Below, one piece after another: positions 26,701 to 33,974 of a DNA stretch of 64,000 nt; position 1 is the stretch's first letter; each line of letters starts with the position of its first letter. The stretch is from the NCBI RefSeq assembly GCF_013410945.1, contig NZ_JACCCH010000001.1:1922001-1986000 (forward strand), in the 5' to 3' direction. This DNA comes from Leifsonia sp. AK011. Lineage in GTDB: Bacteria > Actinomycetota > Actinomycetes > Actinomycetales > Microbacteriaceae. The notes beneath the pieces are model-generated. The model worked only from the letters and a program-made list of their open reading frames with translations, made no database searches and had not been told where the DNA came from. A program made the translations under genes and the position numbers.

Positions 26701-28214
26701 CCGCTTTCATCGACCCGGTCGACGATCCCGTCGGTGATCTGATCAGCCGGTACGCCCGAACCCACGGTCCGTTCCAGGTTGCGGATGCCGCATCCCGGTT
26801 CGGCCTGGGAAGTGCCGTTGTTCTCGACGCGCTTCGCCGACTCGCGGCGGATCGACGCGTCGTGGACGGGGAGTTCCGCCCCGGTGCGTCCGGCACGGAG
26901 TGGTGCTCGGTGGAGGTTCTACGCCGGCTGAGGGCGCGTTCCCTGGCGGCACTGCGTCACGAGGTTGAGCCCGTCGACCAGGCCGCATTCGCCAGGTTCC
27001 TGCCTGCCTGGCAGTACGTGGGCGGCACGCTCCGTGGTGCGGACGGGCTCGCTCAGGTAGTCGATCAACTCGCCGGCGTCCCGTTGCCCGCCTCCGCGTG
27101 GGAGTCCCTTGTGCTGCCAGCGCGGTTGTCCGGATACTCCCCTGCCTGGCTCGATGAACTGACCGTCTCTGGCGAGATCGTCTGGTCGGGTGCCGGTACT
27201 CTTCCCGGTGGGGATGGCTGGGTGAGCCTCCACCTCGCGGACACGGCACCGCTGACCCTGCCCGAGCCTGCGGGTGACGAGACGACGGAGCTCCAGCGGG
27301 ACATCCTCGGGGTGCTGGCCGGCGGAGGTGCGTATTTCTTCCGTCAGCTCGGTTCTGCCCTCGGCGGCTCGGTCGCGGCACCCATCGACGACAAGCAGCT
27401 GGCGGCGGCGCTGTGGGACCTCGTGTGGGCTGGACTCGTCACGAACGACAGTTTCGCTCCGCTTCGCTCCTACCTCGGCGGTCCGGCACGCTCCGCGCGG
27501 CCGCCCCGAACACGCAGTTATCGCGGCAGGTCGCTCGCCGTCGCGCAGGCGGGGCCACCTGTCGGAGCCGGGAGGTGGTCACTCCTGCCGCTTCCGGAGC
27601 CCGATCCCACGGTCCGTGCCAAGGCGACAGCGGAGCTCCTCCTCGAGCGACACGGGGTCGTGACGCGAGGCGCGGTCGCGAGCGAGGGCATCCGCGGCGG
27701 TTTCGGGCTCCAGTACAAGGTCCTGAGCGGTTTCGAAGAGCAGGGCCGTGCGCGTCGAGGGTACTTCGTCGACCGGTTGGGCGCGGCGCAATTCGCGAGC
27801 GGCGCGACCGTGGACCGGCTCCGTGCGTACGCGCGCGATTCCGACACGGATGCCCCTCTCGAGGCCGTGACGCTCGCTGCGACAGACCCCGCCAACCCCT
27901 ATGGTGCTGCGCTGCCGTGGCCGCAGGGCGAGGGACACCGACCGGGTCGTAAGGCGGGTGCACTCGTCGTGCTCGTCGACGGAGAACTTGTGCTCTTCGT
28001 GGAGAAGGGCGGCAGGAGCATCCTGAGCTTCGCGGCCGACCCGGCCGTTCTGGCAGCAGCGGCGACGTCGATGGTCGCCACGGTGCGGCGCGGTCTCGGA
28101 AAGCTCAGGGTGGAGAAGATCGACGGGGACTTCGCGATCGGAACTCAGCTGGGTGACGCACTCGTGCACGCGGGCTTCGGCACCACGCCCCAGGGCCTGC
28201 GATTGCGAGCGTGA
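23712..28214 (+). CDS. lhr: Large ATP-dependent helicase Lhr (core plus C-terminal domain)
   Basis: Lhr is a superfamily 2 3'-to-5' helicase that prefers RNA:DNA hybrids and is linked to DNA repair. The 1,500-residue protein is the long form. Walker A APTGSGKT is at about 42-49, LYVSPLKALGVDVERNL at about 73-89, DEVH at 163-166, SATVRPLEEVARFLGG, then ATSSLELGIDMGAVDLVIQ and QRIGRAGHQVG. The remaining half is the Lhr C-terminal domain. The open frame extends far upstream over pdtaR, but the ATG at 23712 (MVLERFSPATRDWF) is the family start. nei2 follows 3 bases after the stop, an arrangement known from mycobacteria. Confidence 0.96.
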   Translation: MVLERFSPATRDWFTGAFPAPTPAQLGAWDAVSSGDHALVVAPTGSGKTLAAFLWSIDRLIAEPKPDLGTRVLYVSPLKALGVDVERNLRAPLVGVTQAAHRLGLDVPALTVGVRSGDTTPQERRVLARTPPNILITTPESLYLMLTSQARESLRDVETIILDEVHAVAATKRGAHLALSLERLDALLPKPAQRIGLSATVRPLEEVARFLGGRAPVTIVQPPAAKTFDLTVEVPVDDMAEPGVVTPREGSSSGAIGVSPEATGSIWPHVEEAIVDRILEHRSTIVFVNARRMAERLTSRLNEIYEERLDPDLVRDVAGPPAALMAQAGATAGAAPVLARAHHGSVSKEQRAEIEDALKSGTLRCVVATSSLELGIDMGAVDLVIQVESPPSVASGLQRIGRAGHQVGEISKGVLFPKHRTDLIHTSVAVDRMRKGLIEAISIPRNPLDVLAQQTVAAVALESLDVEEWFDTVRRSAPFASLPRSAFDATLDLVSGLYPSDEFAELRPRIVWDRVSGTIEGRPGSQRLAVTSGGTIPDRGLFGVFMVGSEAGRRVGELDEEMVYESRVGDVFALGTTSWRIEEITHDQVLVTPAFGQPGKVPFWKGDGLGRPAELGRAIGAFTRAVASGRDDGLAEIGLDARAVSNLVALIAEQKTATGQVPSDTTLLVERFRDELGDWRVVLHSPYGMPVHAPWAIAVSARIRDRLGVDGSAMAADDGIVVRIPDTDAEPPGADLFLFESAELEQIVTEEVGGSALFAARFRECAARALLLPRRDPGRRSPLWQQRQRASQLLDVARKFPSFPILLETAREVLQDVYDLPELLTLTRDIEKRTIRVVETETAVPSPFARSLLFGYVAAFLYEGDSPLAERRSAALSLDPALLAELLGRAELRELLDPVVIEQTEQELQRLASDRLAKDAEGVVDLLRMLGPLTLTEVAERSQLDPPDSLQRVLEDLGRANRIIAATIAGSDQFAVIEDASRLRDALGVPLPIGVPTAFIDPVDDPVGDLISRYARTHGPFQVADAASRFGLGSAVVLDALRRLAADRRVVDGEFRPGASGTEWCSVEVLRRLRARSLAALRHEVEPVDQAAFARFLPAWQYVGGTLRGADGLAQVVDQLAGVPLPASAWESLVLPARLSGYSPAWLDELTVSGEIVWSGAGTLPGGDGWVSLHLADTAPLTLPEPAGDETTELQRDILGVLAGGGAYFFRQLGSALGGSVAAPIDDKQLAAALWDLVWAGLVTNDSFAPLRSYLGGPARSARPPRTRSYRGRSLAVAQAGPPVGAGRWSLLPLPEPDPTVRAKATAELLLERHGVVTRGAVASEGIRGGFGLQYKVLSGFEEQGRARRGYFVDRLGAAQFASGATVDRLRAYARDSDTDAPLEAVTLAATDPANPYGAALPWPQGEGHRPGRKAGALVVLVDGELVLFVEKGGRSILSFAADPAVLAAAATSMVATVRRGLGKLRVEKIDGDFAIGTQLGDALVHAGFGTTPQGLRLRA

Positions 28215-28217
28215 CCC

Positions 28218-28994
28218 ATGCCAGAAGGTGACACGGTCTATCGGTCGGCGGTCAACCTGAACGCGGTCCTCGCCGGTGAGACCCTGACCCGGTGCGACAT
28301 CCGCGTGCCGGCATTCGCGACCGTCGATCTGACGGGGCAGACAGTCGAAGAAGTGGTGCCGAGAGGCAAGCACATCCTCATGCGCGTCGGCGACCACACA
28401 CTTCACAGCCACCTCAAGATGGAGGGCAGCTGGCACATCTACGGGCCGAAGTCGCGATGGCAGCGGCCCGCCTGGCAAGCCCGCGCTGTCCTCGCGACGG
28501 AGCGCACCGTTGCGGTGGGCTTCGAGCTCGGTCTCTTCGAGGTCGTGCGGCGGAGTGACGAGGAGAGCATCGTCGGTTATCTCGGGCCGGATCTCCTCGG
28601 ACCGGACTGGGACCCGGCGGTGGCCCTCGAGAACCTGTCCCGGCAACCGGACAGGGCGATCGGCGTCGCGCTCCTCGACCAGCGCGTGCTCGCGGGCCTT
28701 GGCAATGTCTACCGATCCGAGATCTGCTTCCTCAGCGGCGTGCTCCCTACCCGCCCAGTGGGCGAGGTCGGATCCCTTCCCCAGCTCGTGGACCTTGCTC
28801 ACAGACTCATCACTGCGAATCGCGACCGCCCTGAGCGCACCACAACCGGGAACCTGTGGCGCGATCGAACCTGGGTCTACGGGCGGACGGGCGCCCCCTG
28901 TCGTCGCTGCGGGACACGGCTGCTCCATGGGGAGATCGGCGACAACGAACTCCAGCTCCGGCAGGTCTGGTGGTGCCCTCACTGCCAGACGTGA
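28218..28994 (+). CDS. nei2: Fpg/Nei-family DNA glycosylase (endonuclease VIII-like, Nei2)
   Basis: This base-excision repair glycosylase/AP lyase removes oxidised bases. The 258-residue protein begins with PEGDT, supplying the catalytic Pro (after Met removal) and Glu. It has the helix-two-turn-helix RVLAGLGNVYRSE and a C-terminal zinc finger (CRRCGTRLLHGE with CPHC at the end). DT after PEG fits Nei rather than Fpg (which has PELPE). It lies 3 bases after lhr and is surely cotranscribed, suggesting a joint repair role. Its end is 9 bases from the 3' end of the opposite-strand tRNA. Confidence 0.95.
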   Translation: MPEGDTVYRSAVNLNAVLAGETLTRCDIRVPAFATVDLTGQTVEEVVPRGKHILMRVGDHTLHSHLKMEGSWHIYGPKSRWQRPAWQARAVLATERTVAVGFELGLFEVVRRSDEESIVGYLGPDLLGPDWDPAVALENLSRQPDRAIGVALLDQRVLAGLGNVYRSEICFLSGVLPTRPVGEVGSLPQLVDLAHRLITANRDRPERTTTGNLWRDRTWVYGRTGAPCRRCGTRLLHGEIGDNELQLRQVWWCPHCQT

Positions 28995-29003
28995 CGTCTT
29001 CGG

Positions 29004-29085
29004 TGCCCGTCGCGAGACTCGAACTCGCAAGCCTTTCGGCATCCGATTTTGAGTCGGACGTGTATGCCAATTCCACCAGACGGGC
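29004..29085 (-). tRNA. tRNA-Leu (anticodon CAA)
   Basis: The 82-base minus-strand sequence folds as a class II tRNA. The acceptor stem is GCCCGTC/GACGGGC (7 of 7 pairs), and the discriminator is A. The anticodon arm is TCCGA-CTCAAAA-TCGGA with anticodon CAA. There is a variable arm with GCC-GAAA-GGC, and the T arm is GCGAG-TTCGAGT-CTCGC. CCA is not encoded. It decodes UUG, a rare leucine codon in this GC-rich genome. It converges on nei2 with only 9 bases between. Confidence 0.95.
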
Positions 29086-29174
29086 GCTCGTCTAGCATGT
29101 CAGATTTCAGCGCGGCATGATCGCTTCCGCACCGCAGCAGGGATTCCTCAGGCCCCGCCTGAAAGGATGGGACG

Positions 29175-30968
29175 ATGCCCCATCCCATTCAGGACTATGC
29201 CCTCATCGGAGATTGCCACACCGGAGCCCTCGTATCGCTCACGGGAAGCATCGACTGGCTGTGCCTCCCGCGATTCGATTCAGGGTCGACCTTCGGTGCA
29301 CTTCTCGGTACAGAGGATCACGGGCAGTGGCGGGTGGCGCCCGTGGGTGCCACCCGGGCCACGAGCCGGCGCTATCGCGAGGGAACGTTCATCCTCGAGA
29401 CCATGTGGGAGACGGAATCCGGCGTCGTCGAGGTGGTGGATCTGATGCCCCACGGAGATCGACGGGCCGACGTCGTGCGGCGGATCCGCGGCATCCGCGG
29501 GTCGGTGCGCATGGAGCAGACGCTGCGCATCCGCTTCGACTACGCCTCGGCACTCCCGTGGGTGCGCCAGGCACCCGAGTTCGCGGATGACGCGGGCGCG
29601 GCTCTCCTTGCCGTCGCTGGTCCGGACGCCATCATCGTCCGCGGCCCCCGCCTCCAGGCGCGAGACCACGCGCACCGGAGTGAGTTCACGGTGAGCGCGG
29701 GTGAGACCGTCGATATCGTGCTGACGTGGCATCCGGCGCACCGGGAACCACCGCCCGCCGTCGACGTGAGCGGCCAGATCGAGAGGACCGAGGCGTGGTG
29801 GCGCGAGTGGGCCGACCACTTCGAACCCGTCGGCGACGAGTACGACGATGCTGTGGCGCGCTCCCTGCTCATCCTGCGCGCCCTCACGCACGAGGACACG
29901 GGCGGGATTGTCGCCGCGGCGACCACGAGCCTCCCCGAGGAGATCGGCGGCGTGCGCAACTGGGACTACCGGTTCGTCTGGCTCAGGGATGCCGCGTTCA
30001 CGCTCGAATCGCTCATGCTCCACGGCTACGAATCGGAGGCCCACGAATGGCGCAACTGGTTGTTGCGGGCCATTGCGGGTGACCCGGCAGACATGCAGGT
30101 GATGTACGGACTTGCGGGCGAGCGTCGACTTGAGGAATGGTCTCCGCCCACCTTGCCCGGCTATCGCAGGTCGGCTCCGGTTCGTGTCGGCAATGCTGCG
30201 TACACGCAGTTCCAGGGCGACGTCTACGGTGAGGTCATGCGTGCACTGGCCCATGCGCGCGACACGGGCGTCACGGAGGATGACTTCTCCTGGGCGCTCC
30301 AGCAGGCACTTCTCGAGCGCCTGATCGAAACGGTCGATGTGGAGGATCACGGGATCTGGGAGATCCGCGGTCCCGTCCGTCGCTTCACCCACTCGCGGGT
30401 CCTCATGTGGGCGGCATTCGACTGCGGCGTACGTGCTGTCGAGGACTACGACCTTCCTGGGCCGGTCGATCTCTGGCGTCACCACCGCGACCGACTGCGT
30501 GCTGAGATCGACGAGTTCGGCTACAACGACGAACTCGGGACCTTCGTGCAGTATTACGGTGGGACCGCGGTCGATGCCTCGCTGTTGCAGCTCCCGCAGG
30601 TCGAGTTCCTCGCGCCCGACGACCCACGGATGCTAGGAACCGTCAGTGCGATCGAAGGAAAGCTGCTTCGCGACGGTCTCGTCCTCCGCTATCTCACGGA
30701 CAGCGGAGTCGACGGACTTGTCGGGGACGAGCATCCCTTCCTCGCGTGCTCGTTCTGGCTCGTCGAACAGTACGCACGGTCTGGGCGACTGGACGACGCG
30801 AAGGTGCTCATGGACCGTCTGGTCGGATTCAGTAACGACGTGGGCATGCTCTCCGAGGAGATCGATCCGAACACCGGCGACCACATGGGCAATACGCCCC
30901 AGGCCTTCTCGCACCTCGCACTCGTCAGGGCTGCGGATGCCATTGCTGAGGCGAGAGCGCGCGTCTGA
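29175..30968 (+). CDS. Glycoside hydrolase family 15 protein (trehalase-like)
   Basis: A 597-residue cytosolic GH15 enzyme without a signal peptide. The N-terminal beta-sandwich (IQDYALIGDCHTGALVSLTG, then SIDWLCLPRFDS) precedes an alpha/alpha-barrel. Barrel motifs include GGVRNWDYRFVWLRDAAFTL, GIWEIRGPVRRFTHSRVLMW, where the Glu is the likely general acid, and MLSEEIDPNTGDHMGNTPQA, with the likely base. This layout matches actinobacterial trehalases related to Mycobacterium Rv2402; glucoamylase or dextranase activity cannot be excluded. The ATG has AAAGGA upstream. It stands alone, convergent with pyk. Confidence 0.9.
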   Translation: MPHPIQDYALIGDCHTGALVSLTGSIDWLCLPRFDSGSTFGALLGTEDHGQWRVAPVGATRATSRRYREGTFILETMWETESGVVEVVDLMPHGDRRADVVRRIRGIRGSVRMEQTLRIRFDYASALPWVRQAPEFADDAGAALLAVAGPDAIIVRGPRLQARDHAHRSEFTVSAGETVDIVLTWHPAHREPPPAVDVSGQIERTEAWWREWADHFEPVGDEYDDAVARSLLILRALTHEDTGGIVAAATTSLPEEIGGVRNWDYRFVWLRDAAFTLESLMLHGYESEAHEWRNWLLRAIAGDPADMQVMYGLAGERRLEEWSPPTLPGYRRSAPVRVGNAAYTQFQGDVYGEVMRALAHARDTGVTEDDFSWALQQALLERLIETVDVEDHGIWEIRGPVRRFTHSRVLMWAAFDCGVRAVEDYDLPGPVDLWRHHRDRLRAEIDEFGYNDELGTFVQYYGGTAVDASLLQLPQVEFLAPDDPRMLGTVSAIEGKLLRDGLVLRYLTDSGVDGLVGDEHPFLACSFWLVEQYARSGRLDDAKVLMDRLVGFSNDVGMLSEEIDPNTGDHMGNTPQAFSHLALVRAADAIAEARARV

Positions 30969-30985
30969 CGCGATCTCGCCTCAGC
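30945..30985. terminator. Bidirectional hairpin between GH15 gene and pyk
   Basis: GCTGAGGCGAGA at 30945-30956 and TCTCGCCTCAGC at 30974-30985 are perfect reverse complements (12 pairs). A further inner stem GCGT/ACGC surrounds the GH15 TGA stop. The position between convergent genes suits a shared terminator. There is no T-run. Confidence 0.6.
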
Positions 30986-30990
30986 GGCGA

Positions 30991-32442
30991 TCAGGTCTCG
31001 TCGCTCGCCCAGGCAGGGGCAACGGCGTTGACCGCGTCGCCCACGACGTGGACGCGCAGGTCGTTCGTGCCGCCGGGGATTCCGGGAGGGGAACCGGAGA
31101 TGACGACGACCTTCTCGCCCACCTCGGCAAGACCCTGCTCGAGCAGGACGGCGTCCACCTGTGCGTACATGGAGTCGGTGTGCGTGACGCGGGGGGTCAC
31201 GTAGGACTCGATGCCCCAGATGAGCGCCATGCGGCGGCGGATCGCCTCGTCCGGCGTGAACGCCTTCATGGGCACGCGGAAGCGCAGTCGCGACATGCGA
31301 CGGGCGGAGTCGCCGGACTCCGTGAAGATGCAGACGTACTTGGCGTCGACGAAGTCGGCGACCTCGGCGGCGGCGAGCGTGATCGCGCCACCCTGGGTGC
31401 GAGGCTTGGTGCCGAGGGGCGGGATGCGCTCCAGCCCGTGCTCTTCGGTGGAGGTCACGATACGCGCCATCGTCTGAACCGTGATGACCGGATACGCACC
31501 AACGCTCGTCTCACCCGAGAGCATGACCGCGTCAGCTCCGTCGAGGATCGCGTTCGCGACATCCGAGGTCTCTGCGCGCGTCGGAACCGGGCTCGAGATC
31601 ATCGACTCGAGCATCTGGGTGGCGACGATGACTGGCTTGGCCATACGGCGCGCAAGCTCGACGGTGCGCTTCTGGACGATCGGCACCGCCTCGAGGGGCA
31701 GCTCGACGCCGAGGTCGCCGCGCGCGACCATGATGGCGTCGAACGCATCGACGATGGCCTCGAGGTGATCAACGGCCTGCGGCTTCTCGATCTTGGCGAT
31801 CACGGGGACCTTGCGGCCCTCTTCCGCCATGATCTCGTGGACGCGGACGATGTCCTCGGCGTTGCGGACGAACGAGAGCGCGATGAGGTCGGCACCGAGC
31901 TTGAGGCCCCAGCGCAGGTCATCCTCGTCCTTCTCGGAGAGCGCGGGAACGTTGACGGCGACGCCGGGCAGGTTGATGCCCTTGTTGTTCGATACGGGGC
32001 CGGCGACGACAACCTCAGTCGTGACGACCACGCCGTCGGTCTCGACCACGCGGACCTTGACCTTGCCGTCATCGATCAGGAGGAAGTCGCCGGGCGCGAC
32101 GTCCTGCGGCAGGCCCTTGAACGTGGTTCCGACGATCTCCTTGGTGCCGAGGATGTCCTCGGTGGTGATCTTGAAGATGTCACCTACCGCGAGGTCGTGG
32201 GGGCCGGCCTCGAACTTGCCGAGGCGGATCTTGGGGCCCTGGAGGTCCACGAGGACCGCGACGGCCTTGCCGGCGTCATCCGCGGCCTTACGCACGTTGG
32301 CGTAGACCGCCTCGTGTACGTCGTACGATCCGTGGCTGAGGTTCATCCTCGCGACGTCGACTCCTGCATCGATAATCGCTCGGATGCTCTCGTAGCTCGA
32401 CGTCGCGGGACCGAGCGTCGCGACGATCTTGGCTCGTCTCAT
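30991..32442 (-). CDS. pyk: Pyruvate kinase
   Basis: Pyk makes pyruvate and ATP from phosphoenolpyruvate in glycolysis. The 483-residue protein has the N-terminal RRAKIVATLGPATSS, the substrate and metal region ARMNLSHGSYDVHEA, the catalytic Lys/Glu region IAKIEKPQAVDHLEAI with IMVARGDLGVELP, ATQMLESMI, and a C-terminal regulatory domain. The frame continues 21 codons upstream, but the ATG at 32440-32442 is the family start and has AAGGAAG before it. It follows gltD by 74 bases on the same strand, enough for its own promoter. Confidence 0.98.
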   Translation of the reverse strand: MRRAKIVATLGPATSSYESIRAIIDAGVDVARMNLSHGSYDVHEAVYANVRKAADDAGKAVAVLVDLQGPKIRLGKFEAGPHDLAVGDIFKITTEDILGTKEIVGTTFKGLPQDVAPGDFLLIDDGKVKVRVVETDGVVVTTEVVVAGPVSNNKGINLPGVAVNVPALSEKDEDDLRWGLKLGADLIALSFVRNAEDIVRVHEIMAEEGRKVPVIAKIEKPQAVDHLEAIVDAFDAIMVARGDLGVELPLEAVPIVQKRTVELARRMAKPVIVATQMLESMISSPVPTRAETSDVANAILDGADAVMLSGETSVGAYPVITVQTMARIVTSTEEHGLERIPPLGTKPRTQGGAITLAAAEVADFVDAKYVCIFTESGDSARRMSRLRFRVPMKAFTPDEAIRRRMALIWGIESYVTPRVTHTDSMYAQVDAVLLEQGLAEVGEKVVVISGSPPGIPGGTNDLRVHVVGDAVNAVAPAWASDET

Positions 32443-32516
32443 GACTTCCTTCTGTGGTGGGGTGCCCGAGGGCGAAATTGGTGATTGTGGGTCGTGTCGA
32501 CGCACGAGGCTCGACT

Positions 32517-33974
32517 CTAGACCGAGATGGCCCGATCCGTTGGCTTCACGGGGAAGGGCAACCGGGTGTCCCCTTCAAGGTAGCGGTCAACGGCGGCTGC
32601 CGCAGCCCGACCCTCAGCAATCGCCCAGACGATGAGCGACTGGCCGCGGCCCGCGTCACCTGCAACGAAGACACCGGACTCACTCGTCTGGTAGTCGCCA
32701 TCGCGCTCGATGTTGCCCCTGGTGTCGAGCGGAACCGGGAGCTGCTCCTCGATCGTGTGCGTCTCCGGACCGGTGAACCCGAGGGCGAGCAGCACGAGAT
32801 CTGCGGGGATCTCGCGCTCGGTTCCCGACTTCGGGATGCGCTTGCCGTCGACGTACTCGGTCTCGGCAACACGGATGGCACGAACCTCGCCGGCGTCGTT
32901 GCGAAGGAACTCGACCGTGGACGCGAGGTACACCCGCTCGCCGCCCTCCTCGTGGGCGCTAGACACCTCGAAGAGTGTCGGCATCATGGGCCAGGGCTGG
33001 TTCTCGGGACGCTCTGTGGGCGGCTGCGTGCCGATGGCGAGGTTGGTCACCGAGAGGGCACCCTGGCGGTGTGCGGTGCCGATGCAGTCCGCACCCGTGT
33101 CGCCACCGCCGAGGACGACGACGTGCTTGCCCTCCGCCGTGATCTGGTCGGGAACGGAGTCACCGGCACCCACGCGGTTCGCCTGGGTCAGGTACTCCAT
33201 GGCGAAGTGCACACCGAGCAGGTCGCGGCCAGGGATGGGCAGGTCGCGCGGGACCATCGCGCCCGTGGCGATCACCACGGCGTCGTACCGTGACTTGAGG
33301 TCGTCCCACGTGATGTCGACACCGATCTCGATGCCCGCGCGGAAGCGCGTGCCCTCAGCATGCATCTGGGCCAAACGGGCCTCGATGTGCTTCTTTTCCA
33401 TCTTGAAGTCCGGGATGCCGTAGCGCAGCAGACCGCCGATGCGGTCGTCCCTCTCATAGACGGCGACCGTGTGTCCGGCACGCGTGAGCTGCTGTGCGGC
33501 GGCGAGCCCGGCCGGACCGGAACCGACGACCGCGACGGTCTTGCCCGTCAGGCGCTCCGGCGGGTGGGGGGTGACCTGGCCGTTGGCGAAGGCCTGATCG
33601 ATGATCGAGACCTCGATCTGCTTGATCGTGACCGCGGGCTGGTTGATCCCGAGCACGCACGAGCTCTCACACGGCGCCGGGCAGAGGCGTCCTGTGAACT
33701 CCGGGAAGTTGTTCGTCTCGTGGAGCCGCTCGATGGCCTGTGAACCCTCACCGCGCCAGGTCAGGTCGTTCCACTCGGGAATCAGGTTGCCGAGCGGGCA
33801 GCCCTGATGGCAGAACGGGATACCACAGTCCATGCAGCGACCGGCCTGTCGGCGGAGCTGCGAAGGATCCTGCTGCTCGTAGACCTCTTTCCAGTCCATG
33901 AGTCGAAGGGCGACGGGCCGCCGCTTCGGCAGCTCGCGCTCCTGAACCTTGAGGAAACCCTTAGGGTCAGCCAC
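32517..33974 (-). CDS. gltD: Glutamate synthase (NADPH), small subunit
   Basis: GltD passes electrons from NADPH through FAD and 4Fe-4S clusters to GltB, making glutamate from glutamine and 2-oxoglutarate. The 485-residue protein has N-terminal Fe-S cysteines ([26 protein letters not shown]), the FAD site [15 protein letters not shown], the NADPH site [13 protein letters not shown] and the second FAD segment [19 protein letters not shown]. Its start overlaps the gltB stop by 8 bases. Function as a GltBD complex is well supported. Confidence 0.98.
   Translation of the reverse strand: MADPKGFLKVQERELPKRRPVALRLMDWKEVYEQQDPSQLRRQAGRCMDCGIPFCHQGCPLGNLIPEWNDLTWRGEGSQAIERLHETNNFPEFTGRLCPAPCESSCVLGINQPAVTIKQIEVSIIDQAFANGQVTPHPPERLTGKTVAVVGSGPAGLAAAQQLTRAGHTVAVYERDDRIGGLLRYGIPDFKMEKKHIEARLAQMHAEGTRFRAGIEIGVDITWDDLKSRYDAVVIATGAMVPRDLPIPGRDLLGVHFAMEYLTQANRVGAGDSVPDQITAEGKHVVVLGGGDTGADCIGTAHRQGALSVTNLAIGTQPPTERPENQPWPMMPTLFEVSSAHEEGGERVYLASTVEFLRNDAGEVRAIRVAETEYVDGKRIPKSGTEREIPADLVLLALGFTGPETHTIEEQLPVPLDTRGNIERDGDYQTSESGVFVAGDAGRGQSLIVWAIAEGRAAAAAVDRYLEGDTRLPFPVKPTDRAISV

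Noticed and set aside
29086-29174. tRNA-Leu promoter
   Set aside because: CATGCTAGAC upstream of the tRNA has partial -10 likeness, but no hexamer fits TANNNT at the right distance, so no site is called.
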